A stretch of DNA of 62,872 nt, taken from an uncultured Prevotellaceae bacterium. GTDB lineage: Bacteria; Bacteroidota; Bacteroidia; Bacteroidales; Bacteroidaceae. Positions 36,701 to 44,397 of the stretch are shown piece after piece. The first letter of the stretch is position 1, and each line of letters begins with the position of its first letter. Both the position numbers and the translations under genes were made by a program. Location of the stretch: positions 1-62,872 of the forward strand of contig ONMI01000009.1 of assembly GCA_900318915.1 (NCBI GenBank). Reading direction: 5' to 3'. The notes below the pieces were generated by a model. The model saw nothing but the letters and a program-made list of their open reading frames with translations, was not told the origin of the DNA and did no database searches.

Positions 36701-37155
36701 TTGAGCATATAGACATGCTGCATGCGGTCGAAGTGGAAGGCACCGGAGTCTTGCGACAGGAAGAGGGCCAGTGTGGCCGCCATGCTGGCATGCTCGGTCA
36801 CGCCGTCATTGGCCAGGCGCGCCAGGTCGGCCGCCTTGTCCCACGCCACGATTTGGAAGAGGTGTGCATACTTGGTTTTATAGCCGAAGAATATTTCGAG
36901 CACATCGAGTGCGTTGGCCACCATTTTGTGATAGATGGTAGTACCTTCCACCTGCCCTGGCTCGGCACAGAAGCCGAAGGCCGTCTTGGTGAGTTCGAAT
37001 CCGGCAAAGGGAGTCGGTATAGAGGTGATGGGGAGCGACGCTTTCGCCCCGTTTGGATCGTCGATGGCTTCGATGTCCTTCACACCCAGCTGGGCGGTCT
37101 CCTGCCATCCGTCGATGGTGTCGGTACCCTTATGGAATCTGAATACGTGGGCCAT
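33739..37155 (-). CDS. Large Hsp70/actin-like ATPase with long unknown N-terminal region
   Basis: This 1138-residue protein shows all three actin/Hsp70 nucleotide-binding motifs in its second half. Phosphate 1 is FAIDFGTTNTHIEYK (~584-598), phosphate 2 is VVSMDIGGGTTDFVV (~811-825) and the adenosine loop is YITVSGTASKVLGLIGS (~950-966). The first ~585 residues are of unknown fold, mostly mixed alpha/beta, without signal peptide or membrane helix. It starts 3 bases after the tubulin-like gene stop, so translation is likely coupled. The size and late position of the ATPase core are unlike DnaK (about 640 residues) or MreB (about 345). The SrfB family of Hsp70-like virulence-associated proteins is a possible distant match, which I cannot test here. 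The role is unknown. Confidence 0.85.
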   Translation of the reverse strand: MAHVFRFHKGTDTIDGWQETAQLGVKDIEAIDDPNGAKASLPITSIPTPFAGFELTKTAFGFCAEPGQVEGTTIYHKMVANALDVLEIFFGYKTKYAHLFQIVAWDKAADLARLANDGVTEHASMAATLALFLSQDSGAFHFDRMQHVYMLNYVGPGAVGQLNIVGGTSPTSVTMASANDLSYVAGVYLSNYHEAFHADADGTWRSLTNRDRDFRQFVYLLAKQPEFISLYPEVAAYVDACFKADVDTDFKNQVNATLPAMYATLYQPLATGSTQLMLTGNIPLSCLGGNRIAEESDFRILADRPGERLPLVLPSEPYFEPDLLYTTSKWNASLHAPLHDVKPLDERTLPFDTTQYPYLTADDVFEPYLVKLLFPVNEGAFYTSFYRANHATSDECPYLMPIKPLLLRYLSVKTLTGFAGNTSKPVFQLVEMPDGRIQAVVNIPIQKGRYVTLHREYTAAQAQPNRDLLVWPIVECRFDLFLFPSYHIDDPTIEKPQRIYLVDEDTSGYKKEQYRYTVYAYRDCEAEPLQHIEVDRADKRQQFLTSKYFCLKEEYDYLLVTNSIASGVLVPLFRNVKQGSKVFEFAIDFGTTNTHIEYKSDSDDEAVPFTVLPADVQMLPLNSCSKKSVDMIDQEGLESFYGGPAQAFMQEFMPLYIGQGEIARFPMRTNLCYRAGHVVEGRDALPLADYNIGFHYEKEDTYDYNETRPDLKWDNSRGNNLLVEAYFEELLMLIRNKVLLSGGELARTSITWFYPVCMQPYQINNLDSAWNKLCRKLIAPQGVRIQKVAESLAPYYYYTKKEDVDAESRPVVSMDIGGGTTDFVVYHHGNEAVVISSVRFAGNNIYGDFLGRGTEYNGFMTAFAPQFDARLRDISGVSDVYAKSKRSSVEFVSFLYSLDNNPRMAGKGISFSEELRANQELRVVLLLFYAAEIYYAAWLLRAKGLSTPAYITVSGTASKVLGLIGSYDALQKMAKRIFNDMLHDDGNVELKQVDNPKEITCKGGLNMKQRFVVGDVEEITEFCTGSKLLDSLNVPRYKDVNDAVRAEVLKAYLDFVDYFFRLNEKFSFAKYFGVSNEREFKQFRTVLTEKAEQDFNKAMESRADEMADEENPEIKDSLFFIPLTGGISRLADHIAKNR

Positions 37156-37158
37156 ATA

Positions 37159-38619
37159 TCAAATGTTGTATTTCTTTTTTATCACGTTGTTGATTGCTTG
37201 CTCATGGATGGTCATGAAGTAGTTGTAGGCGTCGAGTCCGCGCAACTTCTTCATCGACACGTCCGACACCTCGCTGTCGATGGCCGGATAGCCCTTCAGG
37301 TTTTTGCCGAAGAGGCGTTCCAGTCGCGACGACTTGCGCGGTGCCACCTGCATGATGGTCTCGAACACATCATCGTCGTTGGAATAGAGGTCGAAGGGCT
37401 GGAAGCAGCGCTGGTTGTCGGACATTTCCTTGAGCCACTCGTCCTTGTAGGCGGCGCACATCTGTCCGAGGTCGACGAAGAAGGCATCGCTGTAGCTCAC
37501 GCCTTTCATCTGGGGTGTCTTGGCCCATGCGTAGTCGCGTGTGAGGTGGAAGTGCTCCAGGTAGAAACGCGAGAACACATAGAAGCTGATCATCTGCCGT
37601 CCCATCACGCTGAAGGTACTTGTGGCCAGGTCGTTGAGCGAGAGTGGATTCTGGTCGTTGCGCACGGAGAACTCGCGGAAGGAAGTGTGGTGCGACACCT
37701 TGTCGTGGCGGATGTCGGAGCGTGCGAAGTCGACGATGCCCAGAGCAGCCGCCATTTCCACGAAGTGGGCCTGGTTTTTCTGTTCCGTAGAGCCCTCCAC
37801 GTTTTTATAGCGGTTCTTGATGGAGTCGCAGATGTAGTAGAGTGCGTCGACATCAAGATTGCCTATATAGTATTTCAGGGCAGCCTTGGTCTTGGAGATA
37901 AAGGTCTCCATATTGATCTGGCTCTGCTTGTCTTCCTTCAGTCCGAAGTAAGGCAGCACGGTGACAGCACCGATGGAGGCATTGGCGATGGCGGCCGAGT
38001 TGGGAATGTCGAGCGACTCCGCCTCGCGGAAAGTCTTCTGCAGGAGGGGGAATCCGGCAGCGCCCGTGCCGCCGAAGATACTGCTCACCACAAAGAGCCG
38101 GTCATCGGTCTGGAAATGCTGGAGCAGGTCGATAAGCGACGCCGTATTCTTGGGGTCGTTGAGCACGATGCTGCCCATATTGGGGTTGCCTTTGAAACCC
38201 ACGTCGAGCGGGCAGGCCAGATTGGAGTCGGAGAAGAGCAGGCTGAGCAGCGCTTGGTTGCTGTCGGCCTTTCCCTCGGAGGGGAAGCGGTTGTAGGCGA
38301 TGTAATCGGCAAACTTCATATTGGCCACATTGTTGAGATGGAGCCTGAAGTTGGTGCCCATGTCGTCAATCTGCACTTTGAAGTAACCCTCTTTTCCGGG
38401 TCTGTTGTCGAAGGAGAGCTGTGCGCGGATTTTCTGATAGAGCTGCATGAGCGACACGGTTCGTGTGAGGTCGCCGTTGCTGCTGTCGGGGTCGATGATG
38501 ACGGGCACCACCGTATCGATTTTATCGCCGAGCGACACCCCCGACGCCATCAGCATGGTGAGGGAGCGCAGCACACGTGCCCCGGTACCACCGATGCCGA
38601 AAATATACAATTTACTCAT
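37159..38619 (-). CDS. Tubulin/FtsZ-like GTPase-fold protein
   Basis: This 486-residue protein starts MSKLYIFGIGGTGARVLRSL, a nucleotide-binding first loop like the GxGGxG loop of FtsZ. At residues 182-189 it has FGGTGAAG, which fits the tubulin signature GGTG[SA]G with one extra residue. An intervening strand (VVPVIIDPDSSNGDLTR) and the later helices (ASIGAVTVLPYFGLKED) suit the tubulin-like family found in bacteria outside the FtsZ cell-division system. No membrane segment is seen. It lies 39 bases after a small membrane protein gene and 3 bases before the actin-like ATPase gene. I infer a nucleotide-controlled filament or scaffold protein, but GTP binding and polymerisation are unproven. 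A Rossmann-type dinucleotide-binding protein is the main alternative. Confidence 0.7.
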   Translation of the reverse strand: MSKLYIFGIGGTGARVLRSLTMLMASGVSLGDKIDTVVPVIIDPDSSNGDLTRTVSLMQLYQKIRAQLSFDNRPGKEGYFKVQIDDMGTNFRLHLNNVANMKFADYIAYNRFPSEGKADSNQALLSLLFSDSNLACPLDVGFKGNPNMGSIVLNDPKNTASLIDLLQHFQTDDRLFVVSSIFGGTGAAGFPLLQKTFREAESLDIPNSAAIANASIGAVTVLPYFGLKEDKQSQINMETFISKTKAALKYYIGNLDVDALYYICDSIKNRYKNVEGSTEQKNQAHFVEMAAALGIVDFARSDIRHDKVSHHTSFREFSVRNDQNPLSLNDLATSTFSVMGRQMISFYVFSRFYLEHFHLTRDYAWAKTPQMKGVSYSDAFFVDLGQMCAAYKDEWLKEMSDNQRCFQPFDLYSNDDDVFETIMQVAPRKSSRLERLFGKNLKGYPAIDSEVSDVSMKKLRGLDAYNYFMTIHEQAINNVIKKKYNI

Positions 38620-38658
38620 AGTGTGAAAATGTTGTCGAATAAAGGAGGGAGGAATCCA

Positions 38659-39075
38659 TCAGAAGGGGATGTTTCGGCACCGGCTGCTGAACGACTTGAG
38701 CACGACGGACAGCACCACATAAAGCAGTGCGGCATAGACGAAGACGATGAAGCCGAAAGAGAGCACATCGGCGCTGGTGACGTCGGCATCGGTGATGTTC
38801 TGCATGAAGGTGAAACCCTTGATGCGCTGGTAGGCAATGCTCATACACACTACTGCCGCCACGGCCGCTGAGACAGCTCCCACGATGGTCCATTTCCTGA
38901 CTTGCGCCAGAAGGATATGGTCGAGCAGGATATAGTAGACGAAGGTGACGAGCAGGGGTATTCCTACGGTGAAGTAGAAGCAAGTGGTATAGGCCCCCGA
39001 CTGAAACATGAATTTGGAAAAATCGCCCAAATAGGCAGCTCCGAAAAGTTCGAAGAACTCAGTGATGATTCCCAT
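38659..39075 (-). CDS. Small polytopic inner membrane protein of unknown function
   Basis: A 138-residue hydrophobic protein with about three membrane helices, near residues 30-50 (FYFTVGIPLLVTFVYYILL), 62-82 (WTIVGAVSAAVAAVVCMSIA) and 105-127. The short C-terminus is basic. No known family is recognised. It is the second gene of the vWA/tubulin-like/actin-like operon, 44 bases after the vWA-like gene. It is a natural candidate for the membrane partner of the soluble tubulin-like protein encoded next. Confidence 0.75.
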   Translation of the reverse strand: MGIITEFFELFGAAYLGDFSKFMFQSGAYTTCFYFTVGIPLLVTFVYYILLDHILLAQVRKWTIVGAVSAAVAAVVCMSIAYQRIKGFTFMQNITDADVTSADVLSFGFIVFVYAALLYVVLSVVLKSFSSRCRNIPF

Positions 39076-39119
39076 TACTTAACTGATTGCTATATATGTC
39101 TGATTGTTGTATATGTTCT

Positions 39120-40418
39120 CTACTCATAGTTGGCCACCTTCACCTTGAGGCGGAAGAGGTCCTTGTTTTTGCGGTCGCGTGCGTTGTAGAAGGCGCCGTA
39201 GATACCCTCGACCATCTCATAGAGCGCGTACGACTTGTGTTGCGAGGGCAGCGTCATCATGCGGGTGTTGTAGCTACACTTCTTGACCCATGCCGGTATC
39301 TGATTTTTCAATCTCACGGTCACCTCGGGTGCGAAACTCTTGTCCTCGGTCTTGATTTGCAAGCAGATGGGATGGTCGAAGAAGTCGCACTCGGTAAACT
39401 TGGCCTGGTCGGTGACCTGCTCCAGGTAATACTGTTCGGGCTCCACCTCATAGTTGTTCTTGTCGAGCAGGTAGTCGCGTGCCACGAAGAGGTTCTGCAC
39501 GCCCAGTCCGAAGGAGAAGGTGAGGTCGAGCTTGTCGTGGTCGGTGATGATGTTGCGAATGTTGAGTCCGTCGTGCTCGGGCTGTATGCGCAGGGCATTG
39601 GTGAAACCGTTGGTGAACACGCGTGCCGTCTGGTGGTTGAGGTCCCAGGTGTCCTCGCTCGAAATCATGAACTTGTGGGTGAGTCCGGGCAGGCCCGTAG
39701 GTGTATTTTCCAGTTCCAGGTGCTCGTCGAGTTCGAGCACGGCCTCTTTCTTGCCCATGATGATGACATAATACGGCCGTATGCCGTTGCACACCATGGG
39801 CATGTTGCCCTCATAGTGATAGCCGTAGAATTTCGACTCACACTGCATGAGGATGACGGCGAAATCGCTGTCTTTCTCCTTTGCCTGCCTGATAGCCTTC
39901 ATGAAGGTGCCGGTAGTGGAGCTGGAAGCAGCTGAGAGCAGATTGCCCACATTGTCGACATCGTAGACGCAGTCGCTCACGAGGATGGACACCGTGTCGT
40001 TCTTGGTGCGGTCGAGAATCATGCCGAATATTTTGTTGATATCGGTAGAGCCGGTATTGCCCACCTGCATGGTCTGCGGGTTGAGGTGCAGCACGAAGTC
40101 GTTGAGATTGTCGCAAACGGCGGCATGGTGTATGGCATCGTTGATGAAGAAGAGTTTGGTACCCTCGTAGAAGCCGTTGGTTTTGGCGATGAGGTGTCCG
40201 AGTGCGTTTTTAAACTCCGAGTTGATGGTGACGAAGCCGTTCATACTACCCGAGTTTTCCATGAAGATACGCACGGTGGGTTTCACCGTCTTCATGGAGG
40301 CGCTGTCGGCAGGCAGATGGTTGCCGTCGTCGGTGCGGCTGGCCCTGCCCCGTCCTAAAAAGATAATGCCCGTCACGACGAGCGCTACGACGAGCAAGGC
40401 TATTATTTTCCGTTGCAT
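39120..40418 (-). CDS. Membrane-anchored vWA-like protein with unusual MIDAS
   Basis: A 432-residue protein from ATG 40418; an upstream in-frame start to 40475 overlaps the promoter and is rejected. The N-terminal hydrophobic helix (KIIALLVVALVVTGIIFLG) is an uncleaved anchor, leaving the rest periplasmic. From residue ~46 a von Willebrand A-like fold is suggested by VRIFMENSGSMNGFV (metal loop 54-58), Thr125 in GSTDINKIF and Asp149 in LVSDCVYDVDNVG. The usual first Asp of the DxSxS motif is replaced by Glu. vWA domains bind a divalent metal and a protein partner. It is the first gene of the five-gene operon, under an exact -33/-7 promoter. It is probably the envelope-side partner of the cytoplasmic tubulin-like and actin-like proteins. 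Confidence 0.75.
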   Translation of the reverse strand: MQRKIIALLVVALVVTGIIFLGRGRASRTDDGNHLPADSASMKTVKPTVRIFMENSGSMNGFVTINSEFKNALGHLIAKTNGFYEGTKLFFINDAIHHAAVCDNLNDFVLHLNPQTMQVGNTGSTDINKIFGMILDRTKNDTVSILVSDCVYDVDNVGNLLSAASSSTTGTFMKAIRQAKEKDSDFAVILMQCESKFYGYHYEGNMPMVCNGIRPYYVIIMGKKEAVLELDEHLELENTPTGLPGLTHKFMISSEDTWDLNHQTARVFTNGFTNALRIQPEHDGLNIRNIITDHDKLDLTFSFGLGVQNLFVARDYLLDKNNYEVEPEQYYLEQVTDQAKFTECDFFDHPICLQIKTEDKSFAPEVTVRLKNQIPAWVKKCSYNTRMMTLPSQHKSYALYEMVEGIYGAFYNARDRKNKDLFRLKVKVANYE

Positions 40419-40472
40419 AGACTTATTTTCCTTATTTTGCTGTACGATTTGGCCTTTTCCACCAAATCGGTG

Positions 40473-40503
40473 CAAAATTAAGAAAATAAATCAACAATAC
40501 AAA
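40473..40503 (-). promoter_or_regulatory. Promoter of the vWA/tubulin-like/actin-like operon
   Basis: The minus strand has TTTG (40503-40500), a 19-base spacer and TAATTTTG (40480-40473), an exact two-part Bacteroidetes promoter. The ATG at 40418 lies 54 bases downstream. Together with the terminator at 33059-33102 it delimits a five-gene unit. Confidence 0.75.
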
Positions 40504-40552
40504 ATAAAGTGCTGTTTTATCACGGGCGGTCCGCTCACTTTTTTGGGCAGTG

Positions 40553-41554
40553 TCACTCATTGAGTGCTCCGCAGTGCGGGCAGATGCCTTTCTCCTTGAT
40601 TTGGTGCCCGCAGTTGCCACAGAGGAAGTCGCGTTTGGTGACGGTGAAATACCGCCATAGGGCGAAGGCCACATAGGCGACGAGCAGGAGGTAGCCTACA
40701 TAGTACAACGTACTGACAGAGAAGACGATATAATTGAGTGCGCAGATGCCGACGAGTCCGAGCAGATAGAGCACGGCCTCGCCGATGGGCAGGTGTCGCA
40801 TGGTGTCGTCGACGGCCGCCATGGCCACGATGAGCATGGCCCATACCGTGCAGAGGAAACAGGCGATGAGCGGTGTCTGCGAGAAGGGGTTGAGCGAGGG
40901 ATGGAAATAAAACTCCTGCCAGTCGTCGGGTTCGAATAGCTGTACACTCGAATAGGCTGTGGCCGCCGTGGCCACCACAAGGGTGAGCAAAGTGGGATAG
41001 AAGGTGTCGATATCGTTGAAATGCACGATATGGGCATTCATGCGGAAAAGTTTCCTCAGTCCGTAGGCCACGATGATGAGCACGAAAACCACCATGAAAA
41101 TGAGCATGTGCTCGTCGGAGAAGAAAGATATGAACTGCGAGATGGGGTCGTCGGGTTCGGCTTTCTGCAGCAGTTCGCTCTCATGCACCCATCCGAACAT
41201 ACCGTTCACATCGGCCAGTTGCACCCACACAGAGTCGACTGTGTCGAGCGGCAGCACATGCACGTCGGCCACCACCAGCTGGGCATTTCTCTTCACGGCA
41301 AAGGAGTCGGTGGGCAGGTCGCTGAGCGCCTCCTCAGGCAACTGCCGGGTGAGCATGACCGAATCGGCCGACACCACGAAGTTGAAGTTCATGGTGTAGT
41401 GATGTGTACGGGCAAAGGTGATGGAGTCGAGCTGTTCCTCAGTAAACTGCACACTGCCGTGGGGTCTTGTGAGCGGCCTACGGTAGCAGGAGGTGAGCAG
41501 CATGAGGAGGCAGCAGCCCATCAGCAAGAAAACGAGACACCTACTTTTCAGCAT
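40553..41554 (-). CDS. Polytopic lipoprotein with SH3-like domain and C-terminal zinc ribbon
   Basis: A 333-residue protein starting at ATG 41554. The signal peptide ends in the lipobox MLLTSC, then a periplasmic part (~30-135) resembles a bacterial SH3-like domain (DSVWVQLADVNGMFGWVHES). Several membrane helices (~145-300) follow, and the protein closes with a cytoplasmic zinc ribbon, CGNCGHQIKEKGICPHCG, carrying two CxxC pairs. The start overlaps the end of the U32 protein gene by 14 bases, so it is translated from the same mRNA. It is on the same strand as the vWA-led operon but 134 bases upstream, with a promoter in between. It may belong functionally to either unit. I know no characterised homologue. 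Confidence 0.75.
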   Translation of the reverse strand: MLKSRCLVFLLMGCCLLMLLTSCYRRPLTRPHGSVQFTEEQLDSITFARTHHYTMNFNFVVSADSVMLTRQLPEEALSDLPTDSFAVKRNAQLVVADVHVLPLDTVDSVWVQLADVNGMFGWVHESELLQKAEPDDPISQFISFFSDEHMLIFMVVFVLIIVAYGLRKLFRMNAHIVHFNDIDTFYPTLLTLVVATAATAYSSVQLFEPDDWQEFYFHPSLNPFSQTPLIACFLCTVWAMLIVAMAAVDDTMRHLPIGEAVLYLLGLVGICALNYIVFSVSTLYYVGYLLLVAYVAFALWRYFTVTKRDFLCGNCGHQIKEKGICPHCGALNE

Positions 41555-43433
41555 AGACAAACATCTGACAAATGTTACAATTAAACTGCAGGGGGAACCG
41601 CCGTCCGTCGGGGAGCACCAGCCGCAGCGGTTCTTTCCAGACAGGGCGCCGTCCGCCGTTTTTCACACAATAGCCCAGGGTATAGCGCAGGCAGTGTCGG
41701 CACTGCATGAGGAGTGCACCGGGGTGAGCGCTCTGCAGTTCGAAAGCGTTTTTTTCCAAGTCCATCTGCTGCCGGCGGTAGAACGCCACAGCATGGACAT
41801 TGGCCACATTGTAGAGATAGGAATACTGCCGATAGAGCGGTGAGGCAGGGAGCGCCGTCAGCATTTTTCCGGCATTTTCTGTTTCTATATCCTGCGAAGA
41901 AGCATCCACGTCAGGGTTGCGTTCCTTCCCGGTTATGCGCTGCAGGAGTGCGTCGACAAGGCTCCGCCGCCAGTCGGCCAGTCGGCCGGCCGGGATGAAG
42001 CATTGAGCCACCTCGTCGTCGATGACAGTCTCCTCCGCTACAAACGCCGTCTGTCCGAGGCGCTCCAGCTGTTGTTGCTGCGCCTGTCGTTGTGGAGTAC
42101 GCGCCGGTTGCGATTCCATTTCGCCCACTACCTGAGCCGCTATCGGTGCGCCGACGACCGAGGCGGAGAGCAGGAAGCCCCCTTCCGTCTTTGACAAGTG
42201 CAGCCGCAGCGGTATCTGCCGCTGTGCCGTCGGTTTGGCGAGACGCCGTTCGAAGTCCTGGTCGAAATTGCGGTAGAGCGTCATGCCCGGCAGCAAGCCC
42301 TGCGGCATGCGCTGAGGGTAGATAAGATTGCCGTCGGCCCTGTTCACCCTAAAGCCCTCGAGACGTCCCTGCCGGTTGAAGAAGCAGAGACCGTCGCCAT
42401 TGGCGATGGGCGCGAAGACGGTGGCCCTGACGGCGCCGTTGCGCACCGCCGTCACCTTCCCTATCTCTGCTCCGATGGCCTTGGGAGAGGCTGTGGATGC
42501 GATGTCGGACCGTCGGCCATCGATAAAATACGGGGTAAAACCGCGGTTGAACGACTTGACCACATCGGGCACGAAGGAAAGGTTCACCCTTCCGAGCGAC
42601 GCTCTCCTGTAAGTGCCAGGCTGTTTTCTCACCAGGCGGTCGAGAGCCTGGCTGTAGGCCGCCACCACATTTTTCACATAACTCACCTCCTTGAGGCGTC
42701 CCTCAATCTTGAACGAGGAGATGCCCGCCTGGGCCATCTGCTCCAAGTAGTCGAGGCGGCACATGTCCTTGAGTGACAGCCAGTGGGCCGGTGGTGCCAC
42801 CCGCCGTCCTTCAGCATCCTCGAGGGCGAATTCCAATCGGCAGAACTGGGCGCAGGCACCACGGTTGGCACTCCGGCCGAAGCAGTGCTGCGAGGCATAA
42901 CACACCCCGGAGAAGCTCACACAGAGCGCCCCGTGGACGAAAGCCTCGAGCTGCACCTGCGGCACCTCCTCATGGATGGTGCGCATCTCATCGAGCGAGA
43001 GTTCCCGGGCCAGCACCACCCTGGAAAATCCCTGGCTATAGAGCCAAGCCACCTTTCCAGCATCGCGGTTGTCGGTCTGTGTGCTGGCGTGCAGTTCCAC
43101 CAGCGTGCCGCGCAGCCACTCCCGGCAACGGGCGAGCAGTCCCATGTCCTGCACGAGGAAGGCATCGGCGCCGGCATCGGCCAATTCCTCCACCAGGTGC
43201 CGCATCTCCGCCATCTCCTCATCATAGACCAGGGTATTGAGGGTGACATAGACCTTGGCCTGGAACTGGTGCGCATGACTGCACAAGCGCCGAATGTCAT
43301 CGACCGTGTTGACAGCGGCGGCCCTGGCACCAAACTTCGGTGCGCCTATATAGACAGCGTCGGCACCATGGTCGATGGCGGCGATACCGCACTCCAGGTT
43401 CTTGGCCGGTGCCAGCAGTTCCAGTTCTCTCAT
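41541..43433 (-). CDS. rlhA-like: U32-family (RlhA-like) 23S rRNA cytidine hydroxylation protein
   Basis: A 630-residue member of the U32 collagenase-like family. The start, MRELELLAPAKNLECGIAAI, and VYIGAPKFGARAAAVNTVDD are classic. The Cys-rich region LCVSFSGVCYASQHCFGR with RGACAQFCR fits an iron-sulfur site. After the U32 core (~1-330) comes a long extra region with a C-terminal Cys motif (ALLMQCRHCLRYTLGYCVK). That layout and length match RlhA of E. coli (about 650 residues), which makes 5-hydroxycytidine 2501 in 23S rRNA, better than the shorter tRNA-modifying TrhP. I chose ATG 43433 over the longer frame to 43529, which overlaps metA. It starts 5 bases after metA and overlaps the following lipoprotein gene. 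Confidence 0.82.
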   Translation of the reverse strand: MRELELLAPAKNLECGIAAIDHGADAVYIGAPKFGARAAAVNTVDDIRRLCSHAHQFQAKVYVTLNTLVYDEEMAEMRHLVEELADAGADAFLVQDMGLLARCREWLRGTLVELHASTQTDNRDAGKVAWLYSQGFSRVVLARELSLDEMRTIHEEVPQVQLEAFVHGALCVSFSGVCYASQHCFGRSANRGACAQFCRLEFALEDAEGRRVAPPAHWLSLKDMCRLDYLEQMAQAGISSFKIEGRLKEVSYVKNVVAAYSQALDRLVRKQPGTYRRASLGRVNLSFVPDVVKSFNRGFTPYFIDGRRSDIASTASPKAIGAEIGKVTAVRNGAVRATVFAPIANGDGLCFFNRQGRLEGFRVNRADGNLIYPQRMPQGLLPGMTLYRNFDQDFERRLAKPTAQRQIPLRLHLSKTEGGFLLSASVVGAPIAAQVVGEMESQPARTPQRQAQQQQLERLGQTAFVAEETVIDDEVAQCFIPAGRLADWRRSLVDALLQRITGKERNPDVDASSQDIETENAGKMLTALPASPLYRQYSYLYNVANVHAVAFYRRQQMDLEKNAFELQSAHPGALLMQCRHCLRYTLGYCVKNGGRRPVWKEPLRLVLPDGRRFPLQFNCNICQMFVYAEK

Positions 43434-43438
43434 GATTC

Positions 43439-44356
43439 TTATCGTATGGCGTTGATATCGTAGGGGGTAGTCTGGTAGACGTAGTAGTTGATCCAGTTGG
43501 CGAAGAGCAGGTTGGCATGTGCCCTCCATGTGACCATGGGTCCCTGCTCCGGGTCGTCATTGCGGTAGTAGTTGTGCGGCAGTTCCACATCGTCTCTGAT
43601 GCCGATGTCGCGCCGGTACTCATTGTCGAGCGTGTCGGGGTTGTACTCCATGTGTCCGGTGATGAAGAACTCCCTACCCTCGCGCGCCATGACGATACCC
43701 ACACCGCTTTCGGGCGAGTCGGCGATGATGTGCAGCCTCGAGTCGGTCTCGATATCGCAGGCCCTCACCTCCGAGTGCCGGCTGTGGGGCATGGCGAAAT
43801 TGTCGTCGAAGCCGCGGAAGATGGGCAGCCTCGGGTCGGCGATGTGCTGTTTGAAGATGCCGAACCGCTTTTTTGCGAGCGTATACTTGGGTATTCCGTA
43901 GTAGAAATAGAGCCCGGCCTGTGCCGCCCAGCAGATGTAGATGGTACTGGTGACATGGGTTCTGGCCCACTGGAAAATCTCGGTGAGTTCCGGCCAATAG
44001 CGCACCTCTTCAAACTGCAGCTGCTCCACCGGAGCCCCCGTCACAATCATGCCGTCGAACCGCTGCTGCCTGAGCGACTCGAAGTCTTTGTAGAACATCA
44101 TCATGTGTTCCACGGGTGTGTTCTTGGGCGTATGGCTTTTGAGCTTCATAAAGCAGATTTCCATCTGCAGCGGCGTGTTGGAGAGCAGCCTGATGAGGTC
44201 GGTCTCCGTTGTGATTTTGACCGGCATGAGGTTCAGCACCACAATCTTGAGCGGACGGATATCCTGCGAGGTAGCCCTCGAGTCGTTCATCACGAAGATA
44301 TTCTCCTCTTTGAGGAGGTCGATGGCCGGCAGGAGGTCGGGGAGTCTTAACGGCAT
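43439..44356 (-). CDS. metA: Homoserine O-acetyltransferase, MetA-type
   Basis: This 305-residue enzyme acylates homoserine in methionine synthesis. The family landmarks are all present: KIVVLNLMPVKITTETDLIR, the catalytic Cys142 in YICWAAQAGLYFYYG, and later His-Ser and Glu segments (HSRHSEVRA, REFFITGHMEYNPDTL). Position 111 is Glu (TGAPVEQLQFEEV). In this family Glu111 is associated with acetyl-CoA use and Gly111 with succinyl-CoA, so I call it an acetyltransferase despite the MetA name. It is the first gene of a unit with the RlhA-like gene 5 bases downstream. I looked for a SAM riboswitch before it and found none; only 108 bases separate it from the M13 peptidase gene, partly taken by that gene's terminator. 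Confidence 0.95.
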   Translation of the reverse strand: MPLRLPDLLPAIDLLKEENIFVMNDSRATSQDIRPLKIVVLNLMPVKITTETDLIRLLSNTPLQMEICFMKLKSHTPKNTPVEHMMMFYKDFESLRQQRFDGMIVTGAPVEQLQFEEVRYWPELTEIFQWARTHVTSTIYICWAAQAGLYFYYGIPKYTLAKKRFGIFKQHIADPRLPIFRGFDDNFAMPHSRHSEVRACDIETDSRLHIIADSPESGVGIVMAREGREFFITGHMEYNPDTLDNEYRRDIGIRDDVELPHNYYRNDDPEQGPMVTWRAHANLLFANWINYYVYQTTPYDINAIR

Positions 44357-44397
44357 AAACTAATACTTTAAAGAGAAGTGGTCAAATGTTTAATTAT

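Noticed and set aside
43434-43529. Extended U32 start inside metA
   Set aside because: The extra 32 residues do not resemble U32 proteins, whereas MRELELLAPAKN is the normal family start.
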